NCBI GenBank assembly: GCA_013140715.1
Contig: JABFSG010000004.1
Location: 1-64,000 of the forward strand
Reading direction: 5' to 3'
From: Nitrospiraceae bacterium
Lineage (GTDB): Bacteria; Nitrospirota; Nitrospiria; Nitrospirales; Nitrospiraceae
DNA: 64,000 bases
Below are positions 16,471-26,591 of this stretch, piece after piece (position 1 is the stretch's first letter; the number at the start of each line of letters is the position of its first letter). The notes beneath the pieces were generated by a model. That model ran no database searches. It was not told the DNA's origin and saw only the letters and a program-made list of their open reading frames with translations. The position numbers and the translations under genes were made by a program.

Positions 16471-18093
16471 GTGAGTAACTTGAAAATCAAAGAAATTCAG
16501 GTCGAGGGTGGACAAGCCCAACCGATCCTGACCCATGAAAGGTCTCTATCGAAAAAAATTGCCCAGGGATCTGAGGCCAGGGACATCCTTGACCAGCAAA
16601 TGGTCATACTGGGCATTCAGCTGGTCACACAGTTGAACGTATTGATTAAGACTTCCCGCATCTATGAGCGCACTAACACCGCGCTGGACAAACCGGTCGA
16701 AACGATGCTGACCTTGATCAAAACCATGGCGCAGGATCAACCGCTCACGCTTCGCCTCCAGAACGACTTCTTGTTTCTCGGAGACAGTCACTTGAAGGTG
16801 AATGCGCAGCAGATGGCTGTGGCCACCAGTATCATCGACGTCTTGAACCACTGGAAGATCGGCGGAGTCACGTTCTCGTTGACTGTTGAGTCGAAGGATC
16901 TGCGTGAATTCGCCGCTCTTTTCGTCAGCCTCGATCCTGCAAAAAACACCATCGAAGACCTCCAGCGAGAAATCGCGGCACGGGGGATCGCAGGCATTGA
17001 GTTAGAAGAACAACGGGAACTTCAAATCCGGCAAGGAACCGGATCAGTGGGAAACGCGAGACCCGGTGCGGAAGGGGCCATCGGTCCGGGATCCACCGAG
17101 AGCGCAGGGTTAGGCGGCGCACAAAGTTCAGATTCAAAAGTCCAAAGAAAAATGAATGCCAAAAACGGCTATACCAAAGTGGCCGGTGCGGTTGGCTCCT
17201 TGACACAGTCAGCCCGTGAAGGAGGCACCGTCAGCTTTAAACAGGCCAAGCGAGCGATCCAAAACATTATCGACCTCATGCAGGACGATGAATCTACGGT
17301 TCTCGGTCTCACAACCCTTCGTTGCCACGATGAATATACCCATAACCATTCGGTCAATGTATCTCTCCTGTCCCTTGCGCTGGCTAATCGCGTCGGCTAT
17401 CCCAAAGTGGAACTAGCGGACCTAGGCCTGGCAGCCCTGTTTCACGACATGGGCAAATCCACCATTCCCCTGGAGGTTCTGAACAAACCGGGAGAGTTCA
17501 CCGATGATGACTGGAACCTTATGCGCAGCCACCCTACGGAAGGAGTGCTGATCCTCTCGAAAATGAGAGGCATTACGAATCTCCCAGGACGCATGGCGGC
17601 AGCCTCCTTCGAACACCATATGAACCTGGACTTCTCCGGCTATCCGAAGCTGGCTGTGCCCTGGACGCTTTCACTGACCGGACGTATCCTGACGATCGCA
17701 GACTGTTACGACGCGATGACATCCTCCCGTGTCTACCGCCGGGAACCCATGTCACCGTCGAAAGTGTTGAACATGATGTTCTCAAAGTCCGGGAAGGCCT
17801 TCGACCCGGTGCTCCTCAAGCTATTCGTAAACTGTGTCGGCATCATCCCAATCGGTAGCCTGGTGATGCTGGAAACGAACGAACTCGCTGTCGTGCTCAA
17901 GCCGGCTACGGACAAGGCGAATGCCGAACGACCATTCGTGAGAGTCATCACCGATCCGGAGGGAAATGCGATCGAGAACGGTCGTGAACTAGACCTGACA
18001 GAGAAAACCGACATCGGAGATTTCCGTCATACCATTATCCGTCTGATCGACAACACAGAATATAAGTTCGACACCAGCCGCTACTTCGTTTAG
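16471..18093 (+). CDS. HD-GYP domain protein (putative c-di-GMP phosphodiesterase)
   Basis: 540 aa, GTG start. The HD-GYP domain spans about 260-460: HNHSVNVSLL, LFHDMGKSTIP (HD..K), SHPTEG, and the GYP region EHHMNLDFSGYPK. Metal ligands are largely kept, but the Glu of the usual HHE is Met (HHMN), so activity may be altered. The N-terminal 150 aa match the start of the upstream HEAT protein. HD-GYP enzymes hydrolyse c-di-GMP. Partnering with a HEAT scaffold suggests a signalling complex. Confidence 0.85.
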   Translation: MSNLKIKEIQVEGGQAQPILTHERSLSKKIAQGSEARDILDQQMVILGIQLVTQLNVLIKTSRIYERTNTALDKPVETMLTLIKTMAQDQPLTLRLQNDFLFLGDSHLKVNAQQMAVATSIIDVLNHWKIGGVTFSLTVESKDLREFAALFVSLDPAKNTIEDLQREIAARGIAGIELEEQRELQIRQGTGSVGNARPGAEGAIGPGSTESAGLGGAQSSDSKVQRKMNAKNGYTKVAGAVGSLTQSAREGGTVSFKQAKRAIQNIIDLMQDDESTVLGLTTLRCHDEYTHNHSVNVSLLSLALANRVGYPKVELADLGLAALFHDMGKSTIPLEVLNKPGEFTDDDWNLMRSHPTEGVLILSKMRGITNLPGRMAAASFEHHMNLDFSGYPKLAVPWTLSLTGRILTIADCYDAMTSSRVYRREPMSPSKVLNMMFSKSGKAFDPVLLKLFVNCVGIIPIGSLVMLETNELAVVLKPATDKANAERPFVRVITDPEGNAIENGRELDLTEKTDIGDFRHTIIRLIDNTEYKFDTSRYFV

Positions 18094-18199
18094 CAAGGCG
18101 CCGCCCTCTGGACAACCAGTCTCTTGACAGAGCATGGCCCCCCAGCTATCCTCCGGCGGTCATGCCGTTCGGTTTATATTCCAACAAGGAGCGCGTGGT

Positions 18200-18763
18200 A
18201 TGCATATGACGGAAATTCTCTTGAGGCGTGTGGCTATCCCCATGATTGCAGCCGGCATGCTGATACTCGGATCCCTTCCTGCTGCACAGGCTGCCGACGC
18301 TTTCAAGATGGGTGTCGTAGATCCTCAGGCCGTCCTGGAAAAATCGAAGGCAGGCAGGAAGGCCTTGGATGGGCTCAAAGAGTATGTCACCACCCGTCAA
18401 AAGTTGCTGTCCGGAGATGAAGAAGAGCTGCGTAATACCGAGAAGACGCTTAAGGAGCAGGCAGCGAAGCTAAGCGACACGGAAAAAAAAGAAAAAGAGA
18501 ACCAGTTTCGCACAAAGGTTCAGGACTACCAGAAACGCGCGCAGGAATTTAATCAGGACTTACAGGGAAAGCAGAAGGAATTGGTCGATGAATACATGAA
18601 GAAAATTGCGTCAGCCACGAAAATCGTGGCTGAAAAAGGCGGATTTTCTCTTGTCGTCGATAAAGGCAGCGAACAAACGGTCAAAATCGTCATCTACAAT
18701 AAAGACACCGTAGATTTAACCGAGCAGGTGATCAAGGAGTTCGATCGAGCCAACAGCAAGTAA
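18200..18763 (+). CDS. OmpH/Skp-family periplasmic chaperone
   Basis: 187 aa from ATG 18200, with AAGGAG upstream. Signal peptide: VAIPMIAAGMLILGSLPAAQAA, cleavage after AQA. The mature start KMGVVDPQAVLEKSKAG is the OmpH/Skp signature, followed by a long Lys/Glu-rich coiled coil (about 60-140) that forms the tentacles of Skp trimers, and a C-terminal strand (FSLVVDKG...VKIVIYN). It holds unfolded outer-membrane proteins in the periplasm. The usual bamA/lpxD neighbours are absent here. Confidence 0.87.
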   Translation: MHMTEILLRRVAIPMIAAGMLILGSLPAAQAADAFKMGVVDPQAVLEKSKAGRKALDGLKEYVTTRQKLLSGDEEELRNTEKTLKEQAAKLSDTEKKEKENQFRTKVQDYQKRAQEFNQDLQGKQKELVDEYMKKIASATKIVAEKGGFSLVVDKGSEQTVKIVIYNKDTVDLTEQVIKEFDRANSK

Positions 18764-18830
18764 CGGTTCGAGCCTATTCGTCTAATATTGTAATCCAACA
18801 CGGATGGGACCTCGGCCTCCTGAGGCTCCA

Positions 18831-19199
18831 TCAACACTCCATCGGATAGCCTGCATCCCTCCAGGCTTTGATTCCCCCATCCATCGACAGGACATTTGTA
18901 TAGCCCATTTGCTGAAGTGCATCTGCCGCCAGTACGGATCGATAGCCGCCTCCGCAATACAACAGAATGGCCTCCCCTTTATCGGGGATACAGGTCTCGA
19001 CATCGCGCTCAATAATCCCCTTTCCCAAATGACGGGCGCCTTTCGCACGATCCTTTGCAAACTCGCTCTCCTCGCGCACATCGAGAAAATGCCGCATCTC
19101 ACCACGATCGAGCATGACTTTAGCCTCTACGACCGTACATTCTTTGACCCTGGCTCGTGCCGCATCCACCAACTTGAGAAACCCAGGATTATGCTTCAT
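18831..19199 (-). CDS. Rhodanese-like domain protein
   Basis: 122 aa from ATG 19199 (GGGAG upstream; a GTG at 19205 is also in frame). One rhodanese domain: HFLDVREESEFAKDRAKGARHLGKG, the active-site loop YCGGGYRS with catalytic Cys, and the closing MDGGIKAWRDAGYP. It transfers sulfane sulfur. No signal peptide. The gene lies 24 bases downstream of the radical SAM gene on the same strand. Confidence 0.9.
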   Translation of the reverse strand: MKHNPGFLKLVDAARARVKECTVVEAKVMLDRGEMRHFLDVREESEFAKDRAKGARHLGKGIIERDVETCIPDKGEAILLYCGGGYRSVLAADALQQMGYTNVLSMDGGIKAWRDAGYPMEC

Positions 19200-19222
19200 C
19201 TTCACTCCCTTACTCGTCCGGT

Positions 19223-20236
19223 TTAAAATAAGACCCTCTGTTCTACCCCAGGCCTACGAAAGGTGGCAGGAATCGTCTCATTACAGAATGCCGATAATCC
19301 GACCTTTCGCCTGGACACTTCGAACAACTGCTCGATCATGGACCAATAGGGTCCTGTGCCACGATGGCGTTCAAAGAAGGCCCCCTCGCTGATTGCGCCA
19401 CCTCGAACCGCTCGAATCCGATTTGTAATCTTGGCGATTCGATCAGGAAATGCCGCCTCCATACGCTCCATAAACACCGGCTCCACAGAACCGGACAGAC
19501 GCAACAGCGTCGCCACCGCCTCAACTGCGCCGGCCTCTTTCGCCCGGGCCAATAAATCGGGGACATCCTCATCGTTGAGGCCAGGAATGATCGGCGACAG
19601 TGAGACTCCAGTGGGAATCCCTGCATGCGCTACGATCGCCATCGCCTCAAAGCGCTTCCGACTCGACGGTACATGGGGCTCGACCTTGCGCGCCACCTCA
19701 TCGTCCGAAAACGGTATGCTGAAATACACGCGAACTGATGCCTCCCGGTGCAGGTAACACAAGACGTCAAGGTCTCGCAGTACCAACAGCCCTTTCGTAA
19801 TGATCCCGACAGGATTTCGATACTCCGCACAGACCTCCAGGCAGGCTCGCGTCAACTCGAGCGACGCTTCCAGCGGCTGGTAACAATCGGTGTTCCCCGA
19901 AAACAGAATCAATTCGCCTTTCCATGAAGGCTTCTCGAATGTCCGGCGGAGTAAAGCGGGAGCTTCCCGCTTGACGACGATCTTGGACTCAAAGTCAGTC
20001 CCTGCGCCGAATCCCCAATACTCATGAGTTGGCCTGGCATAGCAATAGGCGCAGGCATGAAAACAGCCTCGATAGGGATTGAGACTCCATCGAAAGGGCA
20101 GGTCAGGACTCTCGTTCCGACTGAGAATGTCACGGGTCGCATCGTCAAACATCTGTACCTGTACATGGGGCGCAGCCTCTAAGAGATCTCGGTGCTGTGA
20201 TTCAAACGGATTGGGTGGGTTCATTACCGTACGCAT
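19223..20236 (-). CDS. Radical SAM protein, PA0069/Rv2578c (SplB-like) family
   Basis: About 337 aa; the start is uncertain (ATG 20236 or 20224, or upstream 20293). The cluster motif is GCFHACAYCYARPTHEY (CxxxCxYC), preceded by NPYRGC, the hallmark of this SplB-related subfamily. FSGNTDCYQPLE and GIITKGLLVLRDLDVL follow. The family is uncharacterised; a relation to spore photoproduct lyase is by sequence only. It probably shares a transcript with the rhodanese gene. Confidence 0.87.
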   Translation of the reverse strand: MRTVMNPPNPFESQHRDLLEAAPHVQVQMFDDATRDILSRNESPDLPFRWSLNPYRGCFHACAYCYARPTHEYWGFGAGTDFESKIVVKREAPALLRRTFEKPSWKGELILFSGNTDCYQPLEASLELTRACLEVCAEYRNPVGIITKGLLVLRDLDVLCYLHREASVRVYFSIPFSDDEVARKVEPHVPSSRKRFEAMAIVAHAGIPTGVSLSPIIPGLNDEDVPDLLARAKEAGAVEAVATLLRLSGSVEPVFMERMEAAFPDRIAKITNRIRAVRGGAISEGAFFERHRGTGPYWSMIEQLFEVSRRKVGLSAFCNETIPATFRRPGVEQRVLF

Positions 20237-20361
20237 GCGGATATGGTCCCTGATCAGCCTGCTCCTGTCAACGGAGTAAATTAGGCCTGGCAAGGCGAAC
20301 GACCGCGTCCCCTTTGATTGACTAAGCCCTACCCCGATGTTAGATTCCAGCCGCTTTCTGA

Positions 20362-21672
<1,311 letters not shown>

Positions 21673-21784
21673 CGTGAATGGTCATTAATCGCCTGCCACT
21701 AGCCGAGAGACTGCGACCGGAGGATCTTGACCGTCTAACTCATTTACCCTATGACTATTGACCAATAAGCCTGTTCACCGATAC

Positions 21785-21874
21785 GGAGGGGTGACGGAGT
21801 GGCCGAACGTGCCAGTCTTGAAAACTGGAGACCTCGCAAGGGGTCCGCGAGTTCAAATCTCGCCCCCTCCGCCA
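21785..21874 (+). tRNA. tRNA-Ser (UGA)
   Basis: The acceptor stem GGAGGGG pairs with CCCCTCC; the CCA end is encoded (21872-21874). The anticodon arm CCAGT-CTTGAAAA-CTGG gives anticodon TGA. A long variable arm (class II tRNA, around ACCTCGCAAGGGGTCC) and the T-loop GTTCAAATC are present. It is 112 bases downstream of serS. Confidence 0.96.
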
Positions 21875-22423
21875 ACGATACGAGCGTAGTTATTCCTCAG
21901 CATCCCGTCCGGCAACTCAGCCTCTAGTGCCGGCACAGAGTCGTATGCGGTCACTGCATAAGTTTCCCCGTGAAAGGCCCTACTCCAACCACATCGTTAT
22001 TCTTACTTAGCCCCCTCCATCAACCGCTTAGGCGGTTACTCTAGGATCATCTACGCATCAAATTATCCTCTCGATTGGATAGATCTCTTCCATTTAATAG
22101 ATAAAGCGATACACGCCTTAAAGTTCATATATTGTTGATACATATACCAATTAACTTCTCAATCTAACACTTATACACTGATATTCCTGCCCCCACCTTT
22201 AGTTCAGCCTTACCTACCTCTATGGTATTTTCAAAAATTCAACCTTACCCCATTATGACACTCAACAGCGCGGCTTGAGGATGCCGCTTCAGAAGAAGAA
22301 TTCGATATACAAGGAACAGAAAGAAATTGGCAAAGACAACCACGAGAACTCGATGAAGATTTCGCTCTAAATAGGTCGGAGCAGAAAAACTACCGCACCG
22401 TCTCAGCACAGAAGGAAGGCACC
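21875..22423. other. AT-rich intergenic stretch between the two tRNA-Ser genes
   Basis: About 550 bases, clearly richer in A+T (notably 22040-22260) than the surroundings. It contains a small hairpin AACCGC-TTAG-GCGGTT (22022-22037). No ORF with a start and binding site of note in the first 400 bases. From 22259 a frame stays open into the 58-aa ORF that begins at 22424, so a decayed longer gene is possible. Confidence 0.4.
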
Positions 22424-22600
22424 ATGCAGGTCATCGCGTCCCTGATTCAATACATGAAGTTGCGTAGAGTGGAGAGCAGACAGAAACGACAGAAACGAAC
22501 CGTGCTGCACATGTTGGCAGCCAGCGGGGTTGTCAGACCCAGCCATATCGAACTCCGTTACACAAGACCGTTTGCCAGATCGACCGCGCGCCGCGCCTAG
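22424..22600 (+). CDS. Possible small Arg-rich protein, 58 aa
   Basis: MQVIASLIQYMKLRRVESRQ then KRQKRTVLHMLAASGVV... ending ARSTARRA. The ATG is preceded by AAGGAAGG at ideal spacing. Strongly basic. It could be a genuine small protein or the 3' remnant of a longer gene, because the frame is open upstream for about 165 bases without a start codon. No family recognised. Confidence 0.45.
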   Translation: MQVIASLIQYMKLRRVESRQKRQKRTVLHMLAASGVVRPSHIELRYTRPFARSTARRA

Positions 22601-22851
22601 CCGGTTGCGATGGCGCCATCACAGTCCGACATCTACCTTCACAGGCTTCTACACTGTTTGAGTTGAATACCCGGAAATATGTGTGCGTGGTTTCACCGAC
22701 TTCCTACCCCGAGTATTTCACGATCTACTTCGCGAATCGCTTGTACCTCTCGTGTAGCCTGGGGTATGATCTCACCTTGCTTGCTGGTCTTCCTACAGTC
22801 ATCGAGCTGCGTCTCAGTTGATTGGGAACCCCGCATTGAGCTGAGACTCGT
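22601..22851. other. Spacer before the second tRNA-Ser
   Basis: About 250 bases. The frame 22679-22900 runs into the tRNA gene, so it is not a gene. This region should hold the promoter for the tRNA-Ser(GCU)/tRNA-Phe pair. The segment CTGCGTCTCAGTTGATTGG...AGCTGAGACTCGTGG just before the tRNA contains complementary CTCAG/CTGAG parts. Confidence 0.3.
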
Positions 22852-22944
22852 GGAGAGGTGGCCGAGTGGCCGAAGGCAACGGTTTGCTAAACCGTCGTAG
22901 GGGCAAAACCTCTACCGAGGGTTCAAATCCCTCCCTCTCCGCCA
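22852..22944 (+). tRNA. tRNA-Ser (GCU)
   Basis: The acceptor GGAGAGG pairs with CCTCTCC; encoded CCA at 22942-22944. The anticodon arm ACGGT-TTGCTAA-ACCGT gives GCT. A long variable arm (around CGTAGGGGCAAAACCTCTACC) marks a class II tRNA. It is the second serine tRNA downstream of serS. Confidence 0.96.
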
Positions 22945-22952
22945 CAGCCTAT

Positions 22953-22999
22953 CCGGTTCATTTGGTTTGTTTGGTCTGTTTAGTTTGTCTAGTTTAGAG
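22953..22999. repeat. TTTGGT-type degenerate repeat, single arm
   Basis: A run of TTTGGT/TTTAGT-like hexamers between tRNA-Ser and tRNA-Phe. Unlike the copies at 28251, 57952, 60914 and 62033, no complementary ACCAAA arm follows, so it cannot fold alone. Confidence 0.7.
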
Positions 23000-23058
23000 A
23001 GCTTGATTTTTCTCTGGCGATCCTGTAACTCTGCGTCGCTCTTCTTGCCGTAGTCCGT

Positions 23059-23134
23059 GCCGAGGTAGCTCAGTTGGTAGAGCACAGCCCTGAAAAGGCT
23101 GGTGTCGACAGTTCAATTCTGTCCCTCGGCACCA
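23059..23134 (+). tRNA. tRNA-Phe (GAA)
   Basis: 76 bases. The acceptor GCCGAGG pairs with CCTCGGC; discriminator A; encoded CCA at 23132-23134. D-arm GCTCAGTTGGTAGAGC. The anticodon arm CAGCC-CTGAAAA-GGCTG gives GAA. The T-loop GTTCAATTC is present. Confidence 0.96.
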
Positions 23135-23199
23135 CTCAACAATTTCCATCACAGATCGATGATCGGCCCGTTCAATCGTACGAACGAACGGGATGTCGA

Positions 23200-24006
23200 T
23201 CATTGCCCTTTGGGGAGTCGAGAAAAGTGGAAGAGGGCGATGGCCACGGTCGCCGCAACATTGAGGGACTCTACCGCACGACTGAGAGGGATGGTAAATC
23301 GAGTGGCGGCCAGCCTGAGGAGCTGAGCTGACAAGCCTCGACTTTCATTGCCGACAGCCAGAATAAGTTTCCGCGGTACATGCTGGATCTTGTCGATCGG
23401 AACGGTTCCGCCCCCTGTCGCTTCTGCCGCAAATACCTGGCACCCTTGCTGAAGCAACCCCGTGACATCCGGTGCCGTAAAGATCGGCAAAGCAAGCAAC
23501 ACGCCACTCGTCGCGCGAACCACCTTGGGATGATAGACATCGACGGACTCCGGAGTGAGCCACAGGGCGCTCGCATTGAGAGCCGCTGCCGTTCGAATAA
23601 TCGCCCCGACATTAGCAGGATCTTGAAGTTGCTCGCCGAAAATGCCCAAGACCGTCGGCTGTCGAAGAATCTCTCCTTCATCCCATGTCGGTTGCCGCAC
23701 CACAGCGAGAATACCTTGCGGTGCATTGAGATCGGACAGTCGTGCGAATTGGAGATCGGGACAGGAGTATTGTTGCGCGGAGTGGGCTATTCGAACTTCT
23801 CGGTTGGCTTGCCCCTCACTCGCGAGATATCCATGGGTCATGACAAGGGTGAGGATCTGATCGGGATACCGTGTCAGGAGGTCTCGAACTGCGTGGCCCC
23901 CTTCGACCACGAACGTACCGTCCTGTCCTCGCAGACTCCGATGAAGAAGGAGCTTACGAATGTACGCCCCTTGCGAGCGAGTCAGGGGAAGGGGTGAGGC
24001 AGCCAC
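23200..24006 (-). CDS. TrmH/SpoU-family RNA 2'-O-methyltransferase
   Basis: 268 aa. An N-terminal substrate-binding domain (KLLLHRSLRGQDGTFVVEGGHAVRDLL) is typical of RlmB/TsnR-like enzymes. The C-terminal SPOUT domain has the three knot motifs: DPANVGAIIRTAAALNA, ILAVGNESRGLS and IPLSRAVESLNVAATVAIAL. It methylates the 2'-OH of an rRNA or tRNA ribose; the target is unknown. No catalytic residue is obviously missing. Confidence 0.9.
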   Translation of the reverse strand: MAASPLPLTRSQGAYIRKLLLHRSLRGQDGTFVVEGGHAVRDLLTRYPDQILTLVMTHGYLASEGQANREVRIAHSAQQYSCPDLQFARLSDLNAPQGILAVVRQPTWDEGEILRQPTVLGIFGEQLQDPANVGAIIRTAAALNASALWLTPESVDVYHPKVVRATSGVLLALPIFTAPDVTGLLQQGCQVFAAEATGGGTVPIDKIQHVPRKLILAVGNESRGLSAQLLRLAATRFTIPLSRAVESLNVAATVAIALFHFSRLPKGQ

Positions 24007-24033
24007 GCTAGTTCAAGAGTGGGGGGAACCGGT

Positions 24034-24375
24034 TCAGCGGCGCTTCCGCCCGGAGGCAGCCTCCGCAGCTCGAATCCGTTGAGCCCGGGCTTTCGCTCGT
24101 TTGAGTGCGGTCAATTTCCCTCTCGTTCGGTCCTGCTCATGCTGCAGTTTGTCGAATTGAGACTTGAGATGGAGTTTTTCCCGCTTATGAAGGGAGGCAC
24201 ATTCTTCTTTCGAAAGCTGCATCCAATCGCCAGAGGTCCGAGCCCGTTTGATCCGTTGCTCAAGCGACTCACGCAACTGTTTGGAACGCATACTTAAGAG
24301 CGATTTCAAGGCATCTTTACGCCGCTGGACTTCCTCTTCTTCTGCAATAATTCCACGAATATCTGTCCCTAACAT
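24034..24375 (-). CDS. Basic coiled-coil hypothetical protein
   Basis: 113 aa from ATG 24375, with GGGGAGGGG directly upstream. Almost entirely helical and very rich in Lys/Arg/Glu (EEEEVQRRKDALKSLL, LHKREKLHLKSQFDKL), ending in an Arg/Lys-rich tail (AASGRKRR). Probably a nucleic-acid-associated coiled coil. No family recognised. It ends 27 bases before the TrmH-like gene's start region on the same strand. Confidence 0.6.
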   Translation of the reverse strand: MLGTDIRGIIAEEEEVQRRKDALKSLLSMRSKQLRESLEQRIKRARTSGDWMQLSKEECASLHKREKLHLKSQFDKLQHEQDRTRGKLTALKRAKARAQRIRAAEAASGRKRR

Positions 24376-24549
24376 CTTGCCCCTCCCCACTGGATCGAGA
24401 ATGATCTGGATGGCATACTATACCTGATTTCATCACCTATCTTCCACTGGGAGAAAAGCGCCCATAAGTCATTGTGTTTCAAGGCCTATTGCTCAAGACC
24501 CCGCTATAGCAAAGTTGCAGGAAGGGCTTCGGTTTCAGTATCATCGGCT

Positions 24550-25011
24550 ATGGCGATTGGACAACTGATTCAAGCCTGGCGGGTTTCACAAGGTCGCTCA
24601 GTCGATGACTTGGCATCCGGGTCGCACCTTTCTCCACATGTGTTAGAGGAAATTGAAGCGGGAGAGATTGACCCCTCTGCTTCATCGCTCGAATCGCTCG
24701 CTGCCGCCCTAAAGATCCCTCCAGCCTGGCTCTTCAGCCATCCGACCGTATTTCGTACCCTATTCGACGATCCGGAGGAGGATGCGAGTTCGCCTCCTGT
24801 AGGCCCCGATCCTGTGACAGAACGCATTCTGGCCGGATCACGGATGGACCGTTCATTGTATGTCCTCCTGACCGCGATTATGCAAAGCGGCGAACCAAAA
24901 TTGCTCCGTGCTGCGGAAGTCAATTTACGAAGCCTGGTCAAACAGGCTAAACAGGCAACAGTCCCCTGGCAGAACCGTCCATCGGGCCACTTCGAACCGC
25001 CGAACGATTAG
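24550..25011 (+). CDS. XRE-type helix-turn-helix protein
   Basis: 153 aa from ATG 24550 (a TTG further upstream is in frame but less likely). Residues 5-65 are an HTH of Cro/C1 type: LIQAWRVSQGRSVDDLA, HLSPHVLEEIEAGEIDPSASSLESLAAALKIPP. A helical C-terminal region follows without an identifiable ligand domain. Its TAG stop is immediately followed by the first base of the inverted-repeat element at 25012. Confidence 0.82.
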   Translation: MAIGQLIQAWRVSQGRSVDDLASGSHLSPHVLEEIEAGEIDPSASSLESLAAALKIPPAWLFSHPTVFRTLFDDPEEDASSPPVGPDPVTERILAGSRMDRSLYVLLTAIMQSGEPKLLRAAEVNLRSLVKQAKQATVPWQNRPSGHFEPPND

Positions 25012-25138
25012 CAGGATACTGAAAAATCCCGCTGGCGGCGTTCTCACCTCGAAAGCATTCTCAACGTAGCCCAGAGGCTACGCCTCCGGTGCTTTCATCG
25101 GCTGCGGCCTTGCCAGACGGAATTTTTGAGTATCCTGC
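25012..25138. repeat. Inverted-repeat intergenic element, copy 1
   Basis: The ends are CAGGATACTGAAAAATCCCG and, in reverse complement, CAGGATACTCAAAAATTCCG (terminal inverted repeats with 3 mismatches in 20). The middle carries a hairpin (CGTAGCC-cagagg-CTACG type). The same element occurs in the opposite orientation at 37991 and more divergently at 53948 and 57495. Here it starts right after the TAG stop of the XRE gene. Confidence 0.85.
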
Positions 25139-25255
25139 AAGAGTATCCCGCCTTATGACGCGCGAGATAGGCGAGACCGGTGAATGTTCGAAGTTTGATT
25201 TTTCCGCAGCCTGAGTTTCGAGTCGCGCCGCTCCCGCACGTCTCGCTTGTCTCGC
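25139..25255. repeat. GCGAGAC-rich intergenic sequence
   Basis: About 115 bases up to the rlmI stop. It contains CGCGCGAGATAGGCGAGACC and, on the other strand, AAGCGAGACAAGCGAGACG. It resembles loosely the GCGGGACT/CGCGAGA repeats at 45125-45200 and 49085-49195. No ORF. Confidence 0.45.
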
Positions 25256-26449
25256 TTATAAGACTTGCAAGATAAAGCACTTCAGATAGCGGGTCTCGGG
25301 CATGCCGGCGAGGATAGGATGGTCACTGGCCTGTCCGCGCTGTTCCAGCAAGCGAACTCGCCTATTCGCATCTCGTGCAGCCAAACAAATACTTGCCCAG
25401 AATTCCTGTTCGGTCACATGGTGCGAGCAGGAACTCGTGACCAGAAACCCCTCCGGCTTGGTGAGTCGCATCCCATGCAAATTCACGTCTTTGTATCCAG
25501 CCAAAGCACGAAGCACGGCCTGTTTACTGCGAGCAAAGGCAGGGGGATCGAGCAATACGAGATCGTACCGGCGCTCAGCCCGTTCCAATTTACGCATTTC
25601 CTCAAATGCGTCAGCCGATCGATAGACACAACGATCGTCGACCTTATTTAACGCTGCGTGACTGCGTGCAAGCGCCAAGGCCTCCTCACTCACGTCCAGC
25701 CCTTCGACCGACTTTGCTCCAGCGAGGGCCGCATGAATCCCAAAGGCTCCAGTGTGCGCAAATACCTCCAGCACTTCCGCGCCGGCTGCCAACCGTGCCG
25801 CTGCCAGTCGATTCTCGCGCTGATCGCAAAACCAACCGGTCTTCTGTCCTCGTGCGACATCGACATGAAAGTGAGCAGATCCCTCCCGGATATCGATCGT
25901 CGCCGCACCGTCTCCACGAAGAAATCCTGTCTGCGGCGGGAGCCCTTCTAACGTCCGACTCTTGGCATCGTTGCGCAGATAGACCCGCGTGGCTCCAGAC
26001 TCCTGACAAAGAAGGTCTGCCAGCAGGTTCTTCCGGCGGTCCATACCGGAGGACAGCGTCTGCATGACCAAGACATCGCCATATCGATCCACAATCAAAC
26101 CCGGCAATCGATCTGCTTCTCCATAGATAAGACGATAGGCATCGGTACCAACGACAATCCGTTCACGCAACCTGACAGCCTGTGCAAGTCGCCCCCGCCA
26201 AAACTGCTCGGTAATGGGTTCATCGTCGAAGGTCAGTATCCGCACACGGATCTTAGACAGCGGATTGTAAAGCCCCCTGCCGTAGAAACTTCCGTTCGAC
26301 GCAAGAACATCGACCACATCGCCCGAATCCGGTTGGCCGCTGACCGCTTCGACATAGCCTGCATAGATCCAGAGATGTCCAGGCGCTTCGACCGAGCGTG
26401 CCCGCGATAGACGAATGCTGCCGCGTGGGCTGTCATCAGGAGAAGTCAT
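25256..26449 (-). CDS. rlmI: 23S rRNA (cytosine-C5) methyltransferase, RlmI-like
   Basis: 397 aa. Residues 1-75 form a PUA domain (GHLWIYAGYVEAVSGQPDSGDVV). The EEHEA-like domain follows, with DRLPGLIVDRYGDVLV and GQKTGWFCDQRENR, then the Rossmann core with VLEVFAHTGAFGIHAALAGA and LDPPAFARSK. It methylates cytosine in 23S rRNA (C1962 in E. coli). The motif TSSCSHHV holds the catalytic-type Cys. The target is inferred from family membership. Confidence 0.9.
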   Translation of the reverse strand: MTSPDDSPRGSIRLSRARSVEAPGHLWIYAGYVEAVSGQPDSGDVVDVLASNGSFYGRGLYNPLSKIRVRILTFDDEPITEQFWRGRLAQAVRLRERIVVGTDAYRLIYGEADRLPGLIVDRYGDVLVMQTLSSGMDRRKNLLADLLCQESGATRVYLRNDAKSRTLEGLPPQTGFLRGDGAATIDIREGSAHFHVDVARGQKTGWFCDQRENRLAAARLAAGAEVLEVFAHTGAFGIHAALAGAKSVEGLDVSEEALALARSHAALNKVDDRCVYRSADAFEEMRKLERAERRYDLVLLDPPAFARSKQAVLRALAGYKDVNLHGMRLTKPEGFLVTSSCSHHVTEQEFWASICLAARDANRRVRLLEQRGQASDHPILAGMPETRYLKCFILQVL

Positions 26450-26591
26450 TCTATACTTATCCGATGGCGCGAACCGAAGGTCAAGCCCCTCCGCGCCGAT
26501 CTAGTCGCTTGACGGCTGACCCGCGCTGTGGTTTGCTGCGCCTACGCACGATGCGATCGAAGCTTTACCCTATGGACCAGGACGTTGAACG

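Noticed and set aside
22679-22900. ORF of 73 aa
   Set aside because: Runs into tRNA-Ser(GCU); not a gene.
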